Positions 38,038 to 50,200 of a stretch of DNA of 64,000 nucleotides are shown piece after piece. The stretch covers positions 1 through 64,000 of the forward strand of contig OENT01000269.1 of the NCBI GenBank assembly GCA_900239685.1, written 5' to 3'. Position 1 is the first letter of the stretch, and each line of letters starts with the position of its first letter. A model generated the notes under the pieces. That model did not search any database and was not told the DNA's origin. It saw only the letters and a list, made by a program, of their open reading frames with translations. A program made the translations under genes and the position numbers. The DNA comes from Rotaria macrura (Eukaryota > Rotifera > Eurotatoria > Philodinida > Philodinidae).

Positions 38038-41000
38038 TTATAAATCAAACGTGACAACCCGACGAACAAACTCATCGAGATTGCAATGAGTTTTTACTTT
38101 TGCCGTCATACTCGTGTCCATTGTTTCGTCTTGATTAACCAAATCAGGTGCAACAATCATTGCACAGTAAGAAAACCATTGATATGGTTTAACAAGTAGG
38201 CATCCTTCACGTTTTAACTAAATTTCAAACAAATCTCTATTGACAATCGAAATACTAATAATAAAAAAAAAGATGAAACTCACGTGCACAGCTAAATCTC
38301 GATCAGATGTAACAATAATTGTATGTTGATTTTTTATTTTATTTTCATTTCGTCGGACAATATCAATAAGCATGTCATCAGTTGTTTTATACATTGGACG
38401 TGCACTACTGACTTTAATACTATCTATGGCATTTAATTGATGAGTTGAATCAAAAATAAGTTCAACATTAGGTATACGCATTTGAGCATTCCATGCGGCA
38501 GCTATTTCTGCAATAGCACGCTCACTTTTATTCACAGCTCTATTTAAACAAAGTCGTCGAATTGAATCAATAACGTACAACATATTATTTCCATCTAAAT
38601 AAACTTGTTGAATATTATCAGGCCAAGCATTTCGATTATTCAAGTTTAGATAGGCATCATGTATTTGTGCGAGTATAATACGTTGCTGAAATAAACAATG
38701 TCATCATTGAAATGAAATGTATTTGAAACATGTTTTTCTTTTGTTACAACCTGTGTGCGCTTTTCCCATTGATGTTCCCGTTGTTCTTGATCTTTTTGGA
38801 GACGTTCAATTGTCATTTCAATAGATTCATTACATTCATGAAATAATGCTAAGATTTTATTTGGATTACCAGATATACCTGCATTACGAAGTCGTTTTAT
38901 ATTATCCAAATCGTCATCAGTTGCTTCACGATGTTTGCTTGCAGATGATACTTTATCATGATTTACTTTCAATTTATTTTCGGTTGATCTATTCTGAGAT
39001 TTTTCTTCCTTTCTTTCGACTAGCAATTGTTTGACTACATCGACTTGTCCGTTCGCTTTCTCTAATAGTTCTATCAAACGTCGTTTATTCTTAATTTTCA
39101 TACCATCAGCTTCAAGTTGTGCTATTTCATTTGCATATTTACTATCAAGTTGTAAAAATACATTCTTTTTTTCTTCACGATGATATATTACTTCGAATAC
39201 CTATTTGAGATTAATACATATGTTTTTTGTTCTAAGCATAAATATTACAATTGATGATTAACGTTTCGGTATGATTACTAAAAATCATTTGAATTTAATT
39301 CTAAGACATTCTATTCAAACTAACATTGTCAACTAATATTTTGATTTCTTACAGAAATCCAAGATATTGGGAACTATCGATTATACAAATTTTGAAATTT
39401 GATAGTCGTTTTTCTAAAAGCGTTTATTGGACGTAGAATAATATCGAGCTGAAAAACGTGATATCTGTTGACTGAATTTATAAAATGACTGATGTTTCTA
39501 CAATACAAAAGATAGGCAGCAGAAAATGTTCTGAGCAATTCAATGCACTACAAAATTTAAATAGAGGAAAATAATCAATCGTTTCGATCATCAAGTTCGA
39601 TTTTATGGTAAATTACAGTACGAAATTCGAACGAGATTTCTCACAATTACAATTGATGGGTTACGATACAATCCGTTTAACTGAAGATAGTCATCGATCA
39701 TTAGATAATGCTGATCAGTAAGTGATAAAATGTCAAGTCGTTCTATATTACACAAAACAAATATATCTTCAGAATGGTAACGTAATTATGTCAAGTGATA
39801 ATAGCTTGTTAAAGTTTCCTATATTAATTTAACTTAGCGCCAACACATGCGATCAAATTTGAAACTTCAAAGACATATTTACGTTGAAGTATACAGCTGA
39901 TTGAACAATTTTAGTTTGCTTTTGGAGGAAAAAACAAAGATCAATGAAACGACTTAGGGAAAGCAATATCACCGGATTGCAAAATATCTGTTTTTTCCCT
40001 ATACCGTTCTGTAAGCGTTAAAAAGACTTACAGACTTCAACATATAATTACATCTAACATTGATGTTATACTTGTGATTCCCTAGAACTGTTGCTGAAGT
40101 ATTTATGATCCTATTCGAATTTATATGTATACACCACAAAGTACGATTCCTATTTCACATTTTTCGAAAAAATGTTCAATCTTAGTTACAGGATTCTATT
40201 CTCATCTAGATTAGCTTGCATGAATTGTGTTCAATCAATATGTATGAGTTGAATCAAATTTTAAAGATGTCGTTGTCAAGATGATTATTAGTCAGAAGAT
40301 TGAACCAGTACGAAGTAGTTTGTGTTGGTATTTGGTGAAACATACTGTCATGGCATGTATATAAATGTGTCACTTTTTAGCTAGTCTTCCGTCGACATGG
40401 ACTAATGATTTATATGAAAAATGAAAGAGCGATGTCTGGCAAAAATGACACTACACCACGAACAAGTGTGTAAAAGTGGTTTGATAGAAAATTTTCCGAT
40501 TGTCATTCGATAAAGTGAGTAACACATCGACTTTTTTTCTAGTCATTAAATAATAATTTACCTAATACGTTGGTTTTTCCACATAACAGTAACCATTATT
40601 TCCAAGAATATTGGTTTGCCTTAAGTTGTATTCAAATAGACAAAATGTTTAGATATTCTTACGTAATAAAAAACCGTACTCGTCATTTACCATTGTCTGG
40701 GAGAGTCAAGGTGGGAAAAGCGAAACTTCATCCACTTCAAAAATAATTTGAAGTACAACTGAATGACGGATGAAGTATGCACTCCTGAAGTCTCTCGTTT
40801 TTTCCCTCTTAGCGACAGTACACTTTTTAATCATAAATTTTACATTTCGGCTACGATGTATCCTAGAGATTTGATCTTTACTGTATATATATAATATTCT
40901 CAGAGTTGATTATAGTCTAAATCGTACCGAAAAGTTACAATTCATTCACATAAATAATCTCACTTTATCAATATCACCATGATACTTGTTGAGTTGTTGA

Positions 41001-41715
41001 AGTACACCTGGATGGTGAATATTGATACCGGCAATTCGTAATTCTGCTAATTGACTAGCATATTGTGCTTTGAGTTCATCGGTACGCTGATATCGGTCTG
41101 CATTTGAACCAACTTCAGTATCATTATGTTTCAATTCTTGTAGTTCTAAAGTTGTTCGAATATGTTCCACATCCCCATCAAAACGATTCATCATTTTAAG
41201 TAAATGTGAACGCTTTACTGATGCACATATAGGAGATTTTTGTTGTAATTTTGTTACAGCATCACCAAAACGTGCTTCGAGTAAATCGAATCTTTTAACA
41301 TGACTATTGTCCTGATTAAGACAGGCGTGAACCTGAGAAACGTATATACAAATTTAAGGAAACAGAAAGATGTATGTCAGCAGTAGAGATAGAATTCTAG
41401 GCGACAGTTGTTGAATTTTCATCGCTCCACTACTTATTCATGTTATCTTGAAGTATAAAAGAGCAATGTGGTGTGTTCTTTTCATTTCATACATATAGGT
41501 ACATATGACGCAGTATCGAAAACTCTGGTTCACACGCGTCGGGCACATTAGCGGACTTAGAATATAAGCAAATAATTTAAATTCATATATCGTACCTGGT
41601 CGGTATTACTACCGTTTCGTTGTAAGAAATCTGATTGGCTTTGCTCTGATTCTTGTGGATACGTTTCCTGAAGCTCCTGTGATTCCACCACGTTCTGTGA
41701 CTCGTTAGACGTCAT
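38038..41715 (-). CDS. Predicted NYN/PIN-like nuclease with N-terminal UBA-like repeats, 506 aa, 5 exons
   Basis: Minus-strand exons, 5' to 3': 41596-41715, 40964-41332, 38751-39200, 38284-38685, 38038-38217; all are in phase 0, so each exon is a whole number of codons. After a Ser/Gln-rich N-terminus come four helical repeats shaped like UBA domains (L..L...G.....-..LL....G-.--V...L): about residues 76-102, 135-170, 189-223 and 264-297. A charged coiled coil joins them to a C-terminal NYN (YacP/PIN-like) domain, about 340-475. Acidic residues sit where this fold binds metal: D344 in VYLDGNNML, D392 in VELIFDSTH, D416/D417 in KTTDDMLIDIV, and D441/D443 in IIVTSDRDLA, followed by LKREGCLLVKP. 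NYN domains are known RNases, so RNA cleavage is the likely activity; substrate unknown. The repeats could bind ubiquitin or act as a helical scaffold. Intron 2 (39201-40963, 1763 bp) is the longest found here. The NYN call is fairly sure; the UBA call is inference from pattern. Confidence 0.85.
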
Positions 41716-44075
41716 TTTACTCGTTTGCAAACTAATGGGGTTCGATACTCGTATAGAATAAGTTAAATCACAATACTTCAACGATTTTTATAGTAGCTGA
41801 TGAATCATTCTCAAAATTTGCGCAATAACAATGATGTCAGACATAAAGTGTTCCTCTACAATGAAACAACCGGTTGGGATTTCAATCGCAAAGAGAACGG
41901 AATGATTGCTTATCAAATTTAGTCTGGCTCACATGTTACCCAAGAGTATGATGAAATGTAGAAGAAAAATTGTACACTCGATTGAACGAGAGTTGCATCA
42001 GTTTCGACGCTTTGAAATCTTATCTAAAAGAATGAAGTTTTTAGTTCACTGCTATAGTAAGAACTAAATGCTAAGGATATCACTATGTTCTTGAGATGCA
42101 CATGCTGACTGATTGTAAATCTAACTTGTAGAAATTCAAAGGAATAACTTTAAAATAGTGATAAAAGAAAGTATTGTGATAGAAAAGCGAATAAAAAAGC
42201 ATATGGCATCGAGATATTCCAAACGCTACGTGTATGTTCTATGTGAATTTCAAAGACGAAATGAAAATATTTGTATACTGGCCCGCTTGGCTAGTTACAA
42301 TCAAATGAATGATGAAGTTCCGAGAATCAATGGTGTTTAGTCAATTTTGATCAATGGACGTCTTGGAAAAGTTTGCAAAGTTTAGGGTGTGTGTACTGTA
42401 TATAAGTTGCCATTGCGAGGCGAAACGACACTAGGTACAATGAGAGCAGAAGAGAGAGGGTGCACATGAAACATGACGTAGACGTATATAGTTGTATCTA
42501 GCATTTTCTTTTCTATGACGTTGAAGACCGTTATGTTTTGACTGTTCAGAAGAAATTTCACGATTTGATACATTGCGCTTTTTATAGTCGTACAGTGGGA
42601 AATTTATTGAGGCGTATTCTAAAAGGCGAGAGAAATGATTTCGTGTCGAGATATTAACAAAAGTATATTAATGCGTGGTATTAAGATTAGATATTGAAGA
42701 ACTTATTGAAGATTGCTTTACTATATCACTCTCTTCTAGTAAATATTTCCAGGATCGAACTATTACTATTGATGCGACACCTTTTTAACAAAGTCGTGTA
42801 GAACAGTACCATTAATCACTTACTAAAATAAAACGAGCCTACTAGCAAAAGATGCAGCGGTATGCATTGAAGTAATTGGCAACTTGCACAATTCTCGGTT
42901 GTTAGTTGAGTAGATGTACAAGAAGTCTAAGAAACCATTCCTCTTTTTAACGCAAGAAAATTTACCACCTCACATTCAGATGATTAATCAAATATGATAA
43001 ATTATCGGTTACCTACACAGCTAATATGAAATATGTCGACTGTATATGATAGTCTATCTAATGAACAACTATCGATCACAGTTTGATTTATCAATTAGAA
43101 GTAGCATGTTAGTGAAAGTGAATTTACGTTGGTTCAAATTGCATAATGATCTACGTTAACATTTATCGCTTTAGTTACTTTGAGTATACATAACAAGTAC
43201 ACGCTTTGTTAGGCACACTTCTACCTTGGAATGTCAAAATTAAAGTCAATTCTTTTTTAAATTATTCTGTCATTTTCCTCAAAATAGCAAGTAAATCCTA
43301 TGTTGACTTCAAAATTTCCGCGAATAAAATTTTTCACACATGACGAAAGAAACTAAGTGTTCGCTATCTCAAAATAGAAGGTATTAGACAAGTGAACACT
43401 TTCACAATAGATAGCTGTTATTAAGAGCTTTGTTTGTGCAAAGTTCATAGTCAAATACGATGTCGAACGATTTGAGATTTATGTTCAATATTTTTCTTCA
43501 AGACCAAAATGTGATATTCGATTGATGTATACAAAGCGATTGCACATTGGACCGTTTCAATGTGTGGGAATATTTTTTTGCAATAGAAGAAGAAGGAGAA
43601 GAAAGCAAAATAAAGTCGCCGTGGCGAATGTATTGTTTCTGCAGCACGTTTTCGATTTTCTTATCATAATATTGCTGTAGACGAAAATACGCCGAGAAAA
43701 AACAACAGTACTGAGAATCACCTTGTAATATATAGGTCGGCGTATCTTTTATAACGTCTATCTAACTTTGTACTATATTGATAAAATCAAATTTGTAAAA
43801 GAAAAGATACACGGTCGACGAACTAACAGCATTTTATCTCGTACATTTTTTCATGTCGAATTGATTATTATACTAAATTCATTGGTATGATTATAAAAAC
43901 AATTTGATGGACAAAAAGCAATCGAATTAGATCGAATAAGTTAAGATTTCTAACATAACATACGGTGCATCAACATGTACCTTTCGTCTAAAGAAAAACC
44001 CCATTTTCGTTGCTTATAGTGGTTCATAATGAACTGGAAAAAATGTTTTTGTTTTCTTTTATTTAGAATATAATA
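41716..44075. other. Divergent intergenic region, promoters of the NYN and hydrolase genes
   Basis: 2.4 kb between two divergent starts. I find no exon with family similarity; the short open frames at 42158-42340 and 42382-42573 have no recognisable motif. A T-rich run ending TTTATTTAG just before 44067 could be the acceptor of a 5'-UTR intron for the hydrolase gene. Confidence 0.5.
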
Positions 44076-45677
44076 ATGTCTGTTGTGCATGAAGATGAAA
44101 CTGTGAAAGAAAAATTTGCAAAAATAACTCTCAATCAGAAAAACTCAACTGGTGATGATGATGATGGTGGCAAGCAGAAGAACATCGAAGCTAATAAACA
44201 AGCATGTCCATATGAGCCAGATATGTTTATCGATAAGCAACGTTCAGAAAAAATTAGAAATATCATACAAACCATCGAAGAATATTTCAAAGAGGTATTT
44301 GAAAAAAGCCATTTTCCTGGTCTTGCCTATGGATTAGTCGTTGATGGTCAATTAATTCATACTCAAAGTTTTGGCTACACAGATCTAGAACGAAAAATAC
44401 CAACGACATCAAAATCAGCTTTTCGTATAGCATCGATGACGAAAAGTTTCACTGCTATGGCTATTGTAAAACTTCGTGATGATGGTAAACTTCGTCTTGA
44501 TGATCCCGTTTATCAGTATGTTCCTGAGTTACAAGCAACAAACTTGTTGACCATCGATGCACCAACTGTAACTATTCGTCATCTATTGACTCAGCATGTT
44601 GGTATGCCCGAAGATGATCCATGGGCCGATCGACATTTGACTTTGCCTGATACTGAACTGTTAAACTTATTAAGAAGAGGAATCAGCATGTCCAATACAC
44701 CTGGTATCAAATGGGAATATACGAATTTATGTTATGCAATATTAGGTAGAATTATAAAAGTCGCATCACAAGTTTCTTTTCAAGAATATATTAAACGAGA
44801 AATTCTTGATCCACTCGGTATGACAAACACCTATTGGGAATATAGTGATATTCCATCGGACATATTAGCTCATGGTTATCGTTGGGAATGTGAACAATAT
44901 TCTGAAGAGAATCTATTACATGATGGAAGTTTTGGTGCTATGGGAGGACTAATTAGTTCAGTGGAAGATTTCACTAAATATGTCTCATATCATTTACAAG
45001 CTTGGCCAGCACGTAATGATCCTGAATATGGACCAATACGACGAAGTTCATTACGTGAAATGCAACATCCATGGAATTTTATAGAACTTAATACATACAC
45101 ACATCGTCCATGTGCAGTAACTAATGCCTATTGCTATGGTCTTATTTGGTCTAAAAACAACAATGGAGTTGTCTCCATTAATCATAGTGGAGGTTTGCCA
45201 GGTTTCGGTAGTAATTGGACGATTTTACCTGATCATGGTATTGGACTTGTTTCATTCGCTAATTGTACTTATGCTAATCTCTGTTATGTTAATGAAATCA
45301 TCATGGATCAGATAGTTATTCTGCATGATTTAAAACCACGGCAATTACCTGTTTCAAAAATTCTTGCACAAAGAAGACAACAACTTATAAATCTTGTTTT
45401 AGAAAATCATTGGGATATGAGTGATACTAAAATTTTATCAACGATATTTGCCGAAAATTTCTTTCTCGATCAATCATTAGAACTAAGAAAAACGGCATTC
45501 AAAGACTTATTTAATGAAGTAGGAAAAATTCTAAATATTGGAGATTTTATTCCGAAAAATCAATTACGTGGTCAATTTGAAGTCGAATGTGAACATGCTG
45601 AAATTCAAATTATGTTTAGTTTATCACCAGAAAATCCACCATTAATTCAAGAATTAAAATTTTCAAAAAAACAATAA
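44076..45677 (+). CDS. Single-exon serine hydrolase of the beta-lactamase/PBP family, 533 aa
   Basis: The whole protein is in one exon. An acidic, disordered N-terminus of ~60 residues precedes a serine beta-lactamase-like domain (class C/esterase type). Motif 1 is S120-M-T-K123 in FRIASMTKSFTAMAIVKL, with serine as nucleophile. Motif 2 is Y215-T-N217 in IKWEYTNLCYAILGRI. Motif 3, KTG in classical enzymes, is H370-S-G-G in SINHSGGLPGFGSNW, as in many esterase-type members. The flanking PEDDPW and GMTNTYW segments also fit the family. A C-terminal ~130-residue extension follows. No signal peptide is visible, so it is probably cytosolic. Known relatives hydrolyse esters, D-amino peptides or beta-lactams; animal members include LACTB. 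The natural substrate cannot be read from sequence. All three motifs are intact. The lack of introns beside genes with 5-19 exons may point to transfer or retrocopying; codon use resembles the neighbours. Confidence 0.92.
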   Translation: MSVVHEDETVKEKFAKITLNQKNSTGDDDDGGKQKNIEANKQACPYEPDMFIDKQRSEKIRNIIQTIEEYFKEVFEKSHFPGLAYGLVVDGQLIHTQSFGYTDLERKIPTTSKSAFRIASMTKSFTAMAIVKLRDDGKLRLDDPVYQYVPELQATNLLTIDAPTVTIRHLLTQHVGMPEDDPWADRHLTLPDTELLNLLRRGISMSNTPGIKWEYTNLCYAILGRIIKVASQVSFQEYIKREILDPLGMTNTYWEYSDIPSDILAHGYRWECEQYSEENLLHDGSFGAMGGLISSVEDFTKYVSYHLQAWPARNDPEYGPIRRSSLREMQHPWNFIELNTYTHRPCAVTNAYCYGLIWSKNNNGVVSINHSGGLPGFGSNWTILPDHGIGLVSFANCTYANLCYVNEIIMDQIVILHDLKPRQLPVSKILAQRRQQLINLVLENHWDMSDTKILSTIFAENFFLDQSLELRKTAFKDLFNEVGKILNIGDFIPKNQLRGQFEVECEHAEIQIMFSLSPENPPLIQELKFSKKQ

Positions 45678-47264
45678 CAGAACATCGACTCTGTTGGCAC
45701 GGTCAATATCAATTTTCTTTTTTGTTATTCGACTATTTTGCTTCGTTTTAATTCATTGATAATAGATGATGAGATCACGTATGAAATGCATTGCTGACAA
45801 GCTGTATGTGAGCACAAAGAATTTCATAAAAAATGATCTAGCGAAATAAAAGTATGAATAGTGTAGAAAATTTAATTACAGAATAAACTTCTAACCACAA
45901 TATAGTATGTTTTTACATGGACATGGGCATCATACAAGATTGAATTATAAGAAAACTATATCATCAACGTAACACAACTACTAACTATAAAGTGATCGAA
46001 TTTATCTGAAAACTGTCATTGAAAATTAATCGTTTCCTCTGTTGATCATCGGGCGTAATCATCAATATCAAATAGAAAATTCTAGTATTATTCGAGTCAA
46101 TTGATTGTTTCTGACGTGTGCTTAGTTGCTCAGGGGAAGAAAATCAATATAAGAATTGCTCTAATTTGCATATAAATGTACGGGTTGCGATAATAAAAAA
46201 TGATGAAAAATACGTTGAATTAAATGTACATGGTTCAATTTATTAGTAATACAGAAAATTGGTAAACGAGTATCTCAACTATTCAATGAGTGTGGCAGCA
46301 TGAATTTTATCGAGTTACAACTTATCAATAAACTGAACGTTACGAAATCCTGTTGACTTTCATAATAAGGAGCTGCAAGTAGCGAAAATATAGAAGTATC
46401 CATATTTAGCGCGAAACATTTGACTCATAATTCGCTTGTTGAAGCAACTTCAGAATGATAAACAAGAAAAGTTTCCTTTTCCAGAAGAATACATGAAGTA
46501 AAACAATATAATTGATTTATTCTAAATCTGATCTATTAGAGTCTGTTGTCTGTGTTCTGACCTTATCAATATTTGCCTCTTGTTAGTGGCAGCACCAAGG
46601 ATGTGCACAGTCCACTCTGAATTGCATCGGGCTCATCTGGAGACAGTTTGAAAGTCTTGTACAAAGAACACTTTTTGAATTAGGGTGAGCTCTATCGATT
46701 ATAAGCCTACCCTAAACTGAAATCATGATGCTGCTACTGACTACCTTCAAACAACATATCACTTAAAAATATACTTGTTTCAATAATTTTATTTCTAGCT
46801 GAACGCATATTTTCATATTGCAATTACTAGAAATACTCTGATGTATGATCAATGACGTATACAACTGCATCAAAAGCTAGCGACTTCATTGTATAGATGT
46901 CATTGAAGTCGACGTACTGAGAAATTATTTATTTATTATATATATGTATGTATGTTGTTGCTTTCCGTTGATAACGATTCCGTTGGAAACGACGAATCCA
47001 TTCATGGACAAATGAAAATTTTAGTGGAACATTTTTATTATTCACTCACTATAGATTTCTACATGATACCCACCCACTGTTAAAAATGAGATATTCTCAT
47101 GTTTATTTTTTCTATCAAAGCGGAGGTCAGACATTGTTTTAAAATACCCATTGAAATGGCTGCCATTATTTGTTAAATTTTTCTCTAGTATGCGATGGCT
47201 TTGCCATTGGTCACTCTAGTTATTTTCTCATTCCTAGTTTCACATCGTGATTGCATTTGTGTAA
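45678..47264. other. Intergenic region upstream of RIF1
   Basis: 1.6 kb of AT-rich sequence holding the 3' end of the hydrolase gene and the promoter side of RIF1. No further gene or repeat is seen. An in-frame TAA directly before the ATG at 47265 fixes the RIF1 start. Confidence 0.55.
45845..45850 (+). terminator. Candidate poly(A) signal of the serine hydrolase gene
   Basis: AATAAA about 170 bp after the stop codon at 45675-45677; a second similar hexamer follows within about 40 bp. Confidence 0.45.
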
Positions 47265-50200
47265 ATGTCATCCGCATCGTCGTTAACGATAGGGGTGCGT
47301 AAGACACGTTCGACTAGTGCAGCATTAATATCACAAACACCACTGGTAACTGCTACTCTTAATGAATCAAATCTACTCGATGATCTTCGTAACAATCTTC
47401 AATGTCCATCACAATTCATAAATATTTATAATCAATGTCATCATAATGAAGCACTACGATCATCATTAATTGAAATACTTTCTAATATATTATCACATAC
47501 AGAAAATGTCGATACAAAAATTCTCACATTCATCCTTGATTGTCTAATAACAAATCATAGTAATTTACTTGTAACGTTAACTGATATACAATTTAAACAA
47601 GATTTATTTCCATTTATCAAACGTATATTATCAGTAAATGATGATAATTATGATCTATTATTATCAACTATACGATTACTTATTATACTTATTGAAAACT
47701 ATGCAAATTTATTGACGTCAACATTAACTGATTGGTTATCATGTATATTACAGTTTATTGTTACACACATATCATCAGCAACGTATGAAATTTATGGTGA
47801 TCCCGTTATTGATTTACTTAGCAAAATAGTAAAAAATTTTACACCATTACCCAATGAAATTGTCGATATATTAGGTCGATCACCATCATCAATTATTTCA
47901 AGTAGTTTTCTTACTGAATTAAAATCATGGGTTAAACAGGTTGATGATACAAGATTAGCATTATTCGCAATACGTTTATGGGATCCATTAGCTGCACTTC
48001 TCACTCGATTATTAATACGTGGCCATACGAAAGGAAATGAAATGTTAGAAGTTATGCAAGATGGTACGTGTGAATTTTTGCCTTTCATAATTTGCATATA
48101 CACATGCTTTTATGGGTATTTATTAAGCTTTAATTATTATGGATAGAATATTTCTGATACAAGAGAATTTCTATTAGAGATACAAAGAAAAGTTAGAACT
48201 AATAAAAATGATGATTAGTATGGCTGATTTCAATAGTTATCAATAAACTTCAACAAGAGAAAAAAATTGGGTACTTTGTTCGACAGTAAATTGTACTAAT
48301 AGTACTTAATGCAGAGAAAACAGCTTTGACTGTCGTCATAGATTCTCAAAATAGAACAAATATTCATGTAGAATGAAATACTTACATGTGTTCATATATC
48401 CGATTATAATCAGATGAGAACTTTCTTACAATCAGTTTTATTTGTATCCATATTTCGAAAATACGATTGATTTTTCTTCCATGATCATATACGATTTTTC
48501 TTGGATTCATTTAGCAATAGATCTCAGAACGCACCCGTACTGATGCGCTCTAGATCAAATCAAAAGTGAACATTCACATTCGAGTATATTACTTTTTAAT
48601 TTCTATCGTTACTAAAATGAAAAATTTTACAATGTCAAACAATCAGTTTTCTAGACAAGTAAGATTATAAAGCATTCCATTGAATAGAGAACTCAAGAAA
48701 ACAAAAAAAAACAAGTAGTCTAATGTCTATTATCTGTGTTGATTGTGAACCAAGAACTATATTATGAATCGAGTTGATTGCTTTCGCTAGGACAGTCTTG
48801 TCAATTTCTACTTCATACATAATGACCCCATTCATAGATATCTATATTCATAATGCCTTACCAAATACATACGGCATTTTCAGTAATTACTGAGTCTTAA
48901 CTAGTTCCTATCGTCGAAGAAACTATCTATGCGGATCAAGAATATATTTTTTTTTCATCACTCTCAAGTTTTATTTTTATTTATCAACAGTAGTTGTTAA
49001 TAAAGCAGTACATCAAACTGTCCGAATATCATCATGTAACGTAATGACGATCGAATAGTATCTTTTAAAAAGGAGTAAAATATTTTACTTGATTTATTAT
49101 AAAGTAAAGTTGATTTGTTTTTATTTTCTTATAGCTTTTATCGTTGCAAATTATTCGATACGTTCAGCTGCTTTTTCTTCATGGGCTTCATTCATGTCAC
49201 ATATTTATCGTTCTAATTTAAATTTACATAATGATGCTACACATCAACAGCAATTATACAATCGTCTATTAAAACTATTTCTGACGCCATTTCTACCTGA
49301 TTATACATCAAAAAGTAAATCAGCATCAATAGCTAAATGTCGTGCATGGTTAATATTAGTAACAGCCTATCCAACACATATTGATGATGTCATCGTACCA
49401 TTTCTTTCATTTACATACGGTCATCATAACTCAAATAAAACAAGTTCAACAACATGGTGGTCAGAATGTCGTAGAATAGGCGCTCAATGTCTTCATGATA
49501 TGTTAATTGATAAAACAAACGGTGAATCTCTGATTAAAATTGCCGGTGATAAAATACTCAATTATTTATTTGATACCATAGTTGATTATTCAATAGAACT
49601 TACGATCGATGAAAAACAATCTATTGGATTAATCTGTTGGAATACTTATATAACACATCTAACACATATATTCCAATCAAACAATGTGATTAGTGATCAT
49701 CAACGTGCTTTAATAAATACGTGTCTTTTAACACGTATTGAACAGTTATGGATTAATTCATGTATACCAACTCGACTACTATTTAAACTATTCGATACAT
49801 TTGAACAGACTGGCTTTCCATTAGCTATTGAAGCAGTATTCCGAGATTCAAGTATACGAACAAAAACATTATCAACAACGCAAATCAATCGATCACGTAA
49901 GCTATATAAAAATTTTCCTTTCAAAGAACGACAGTCAATTATATACGAAGTTTATAGGCAATTATGTTATGATTGATGTGTTACATTATCCTTCTAAGTA
50001 ATGAGATATTCGTATAAATAGGTTTAATTATTGATGAAAATTTGGTCTTGTAATACCACTTTAGAAAACTTGAGGAGTTAATTACGTAGCGATTATAAGT
50101 AGATGCTTCTCAAGACAAACAGTCTAGCGCACTGTCATGTTACCCTTTTATCTGCTATTTTGCTCTATGATACTAGTCCAGAAAAATTTATTGGAAACAT

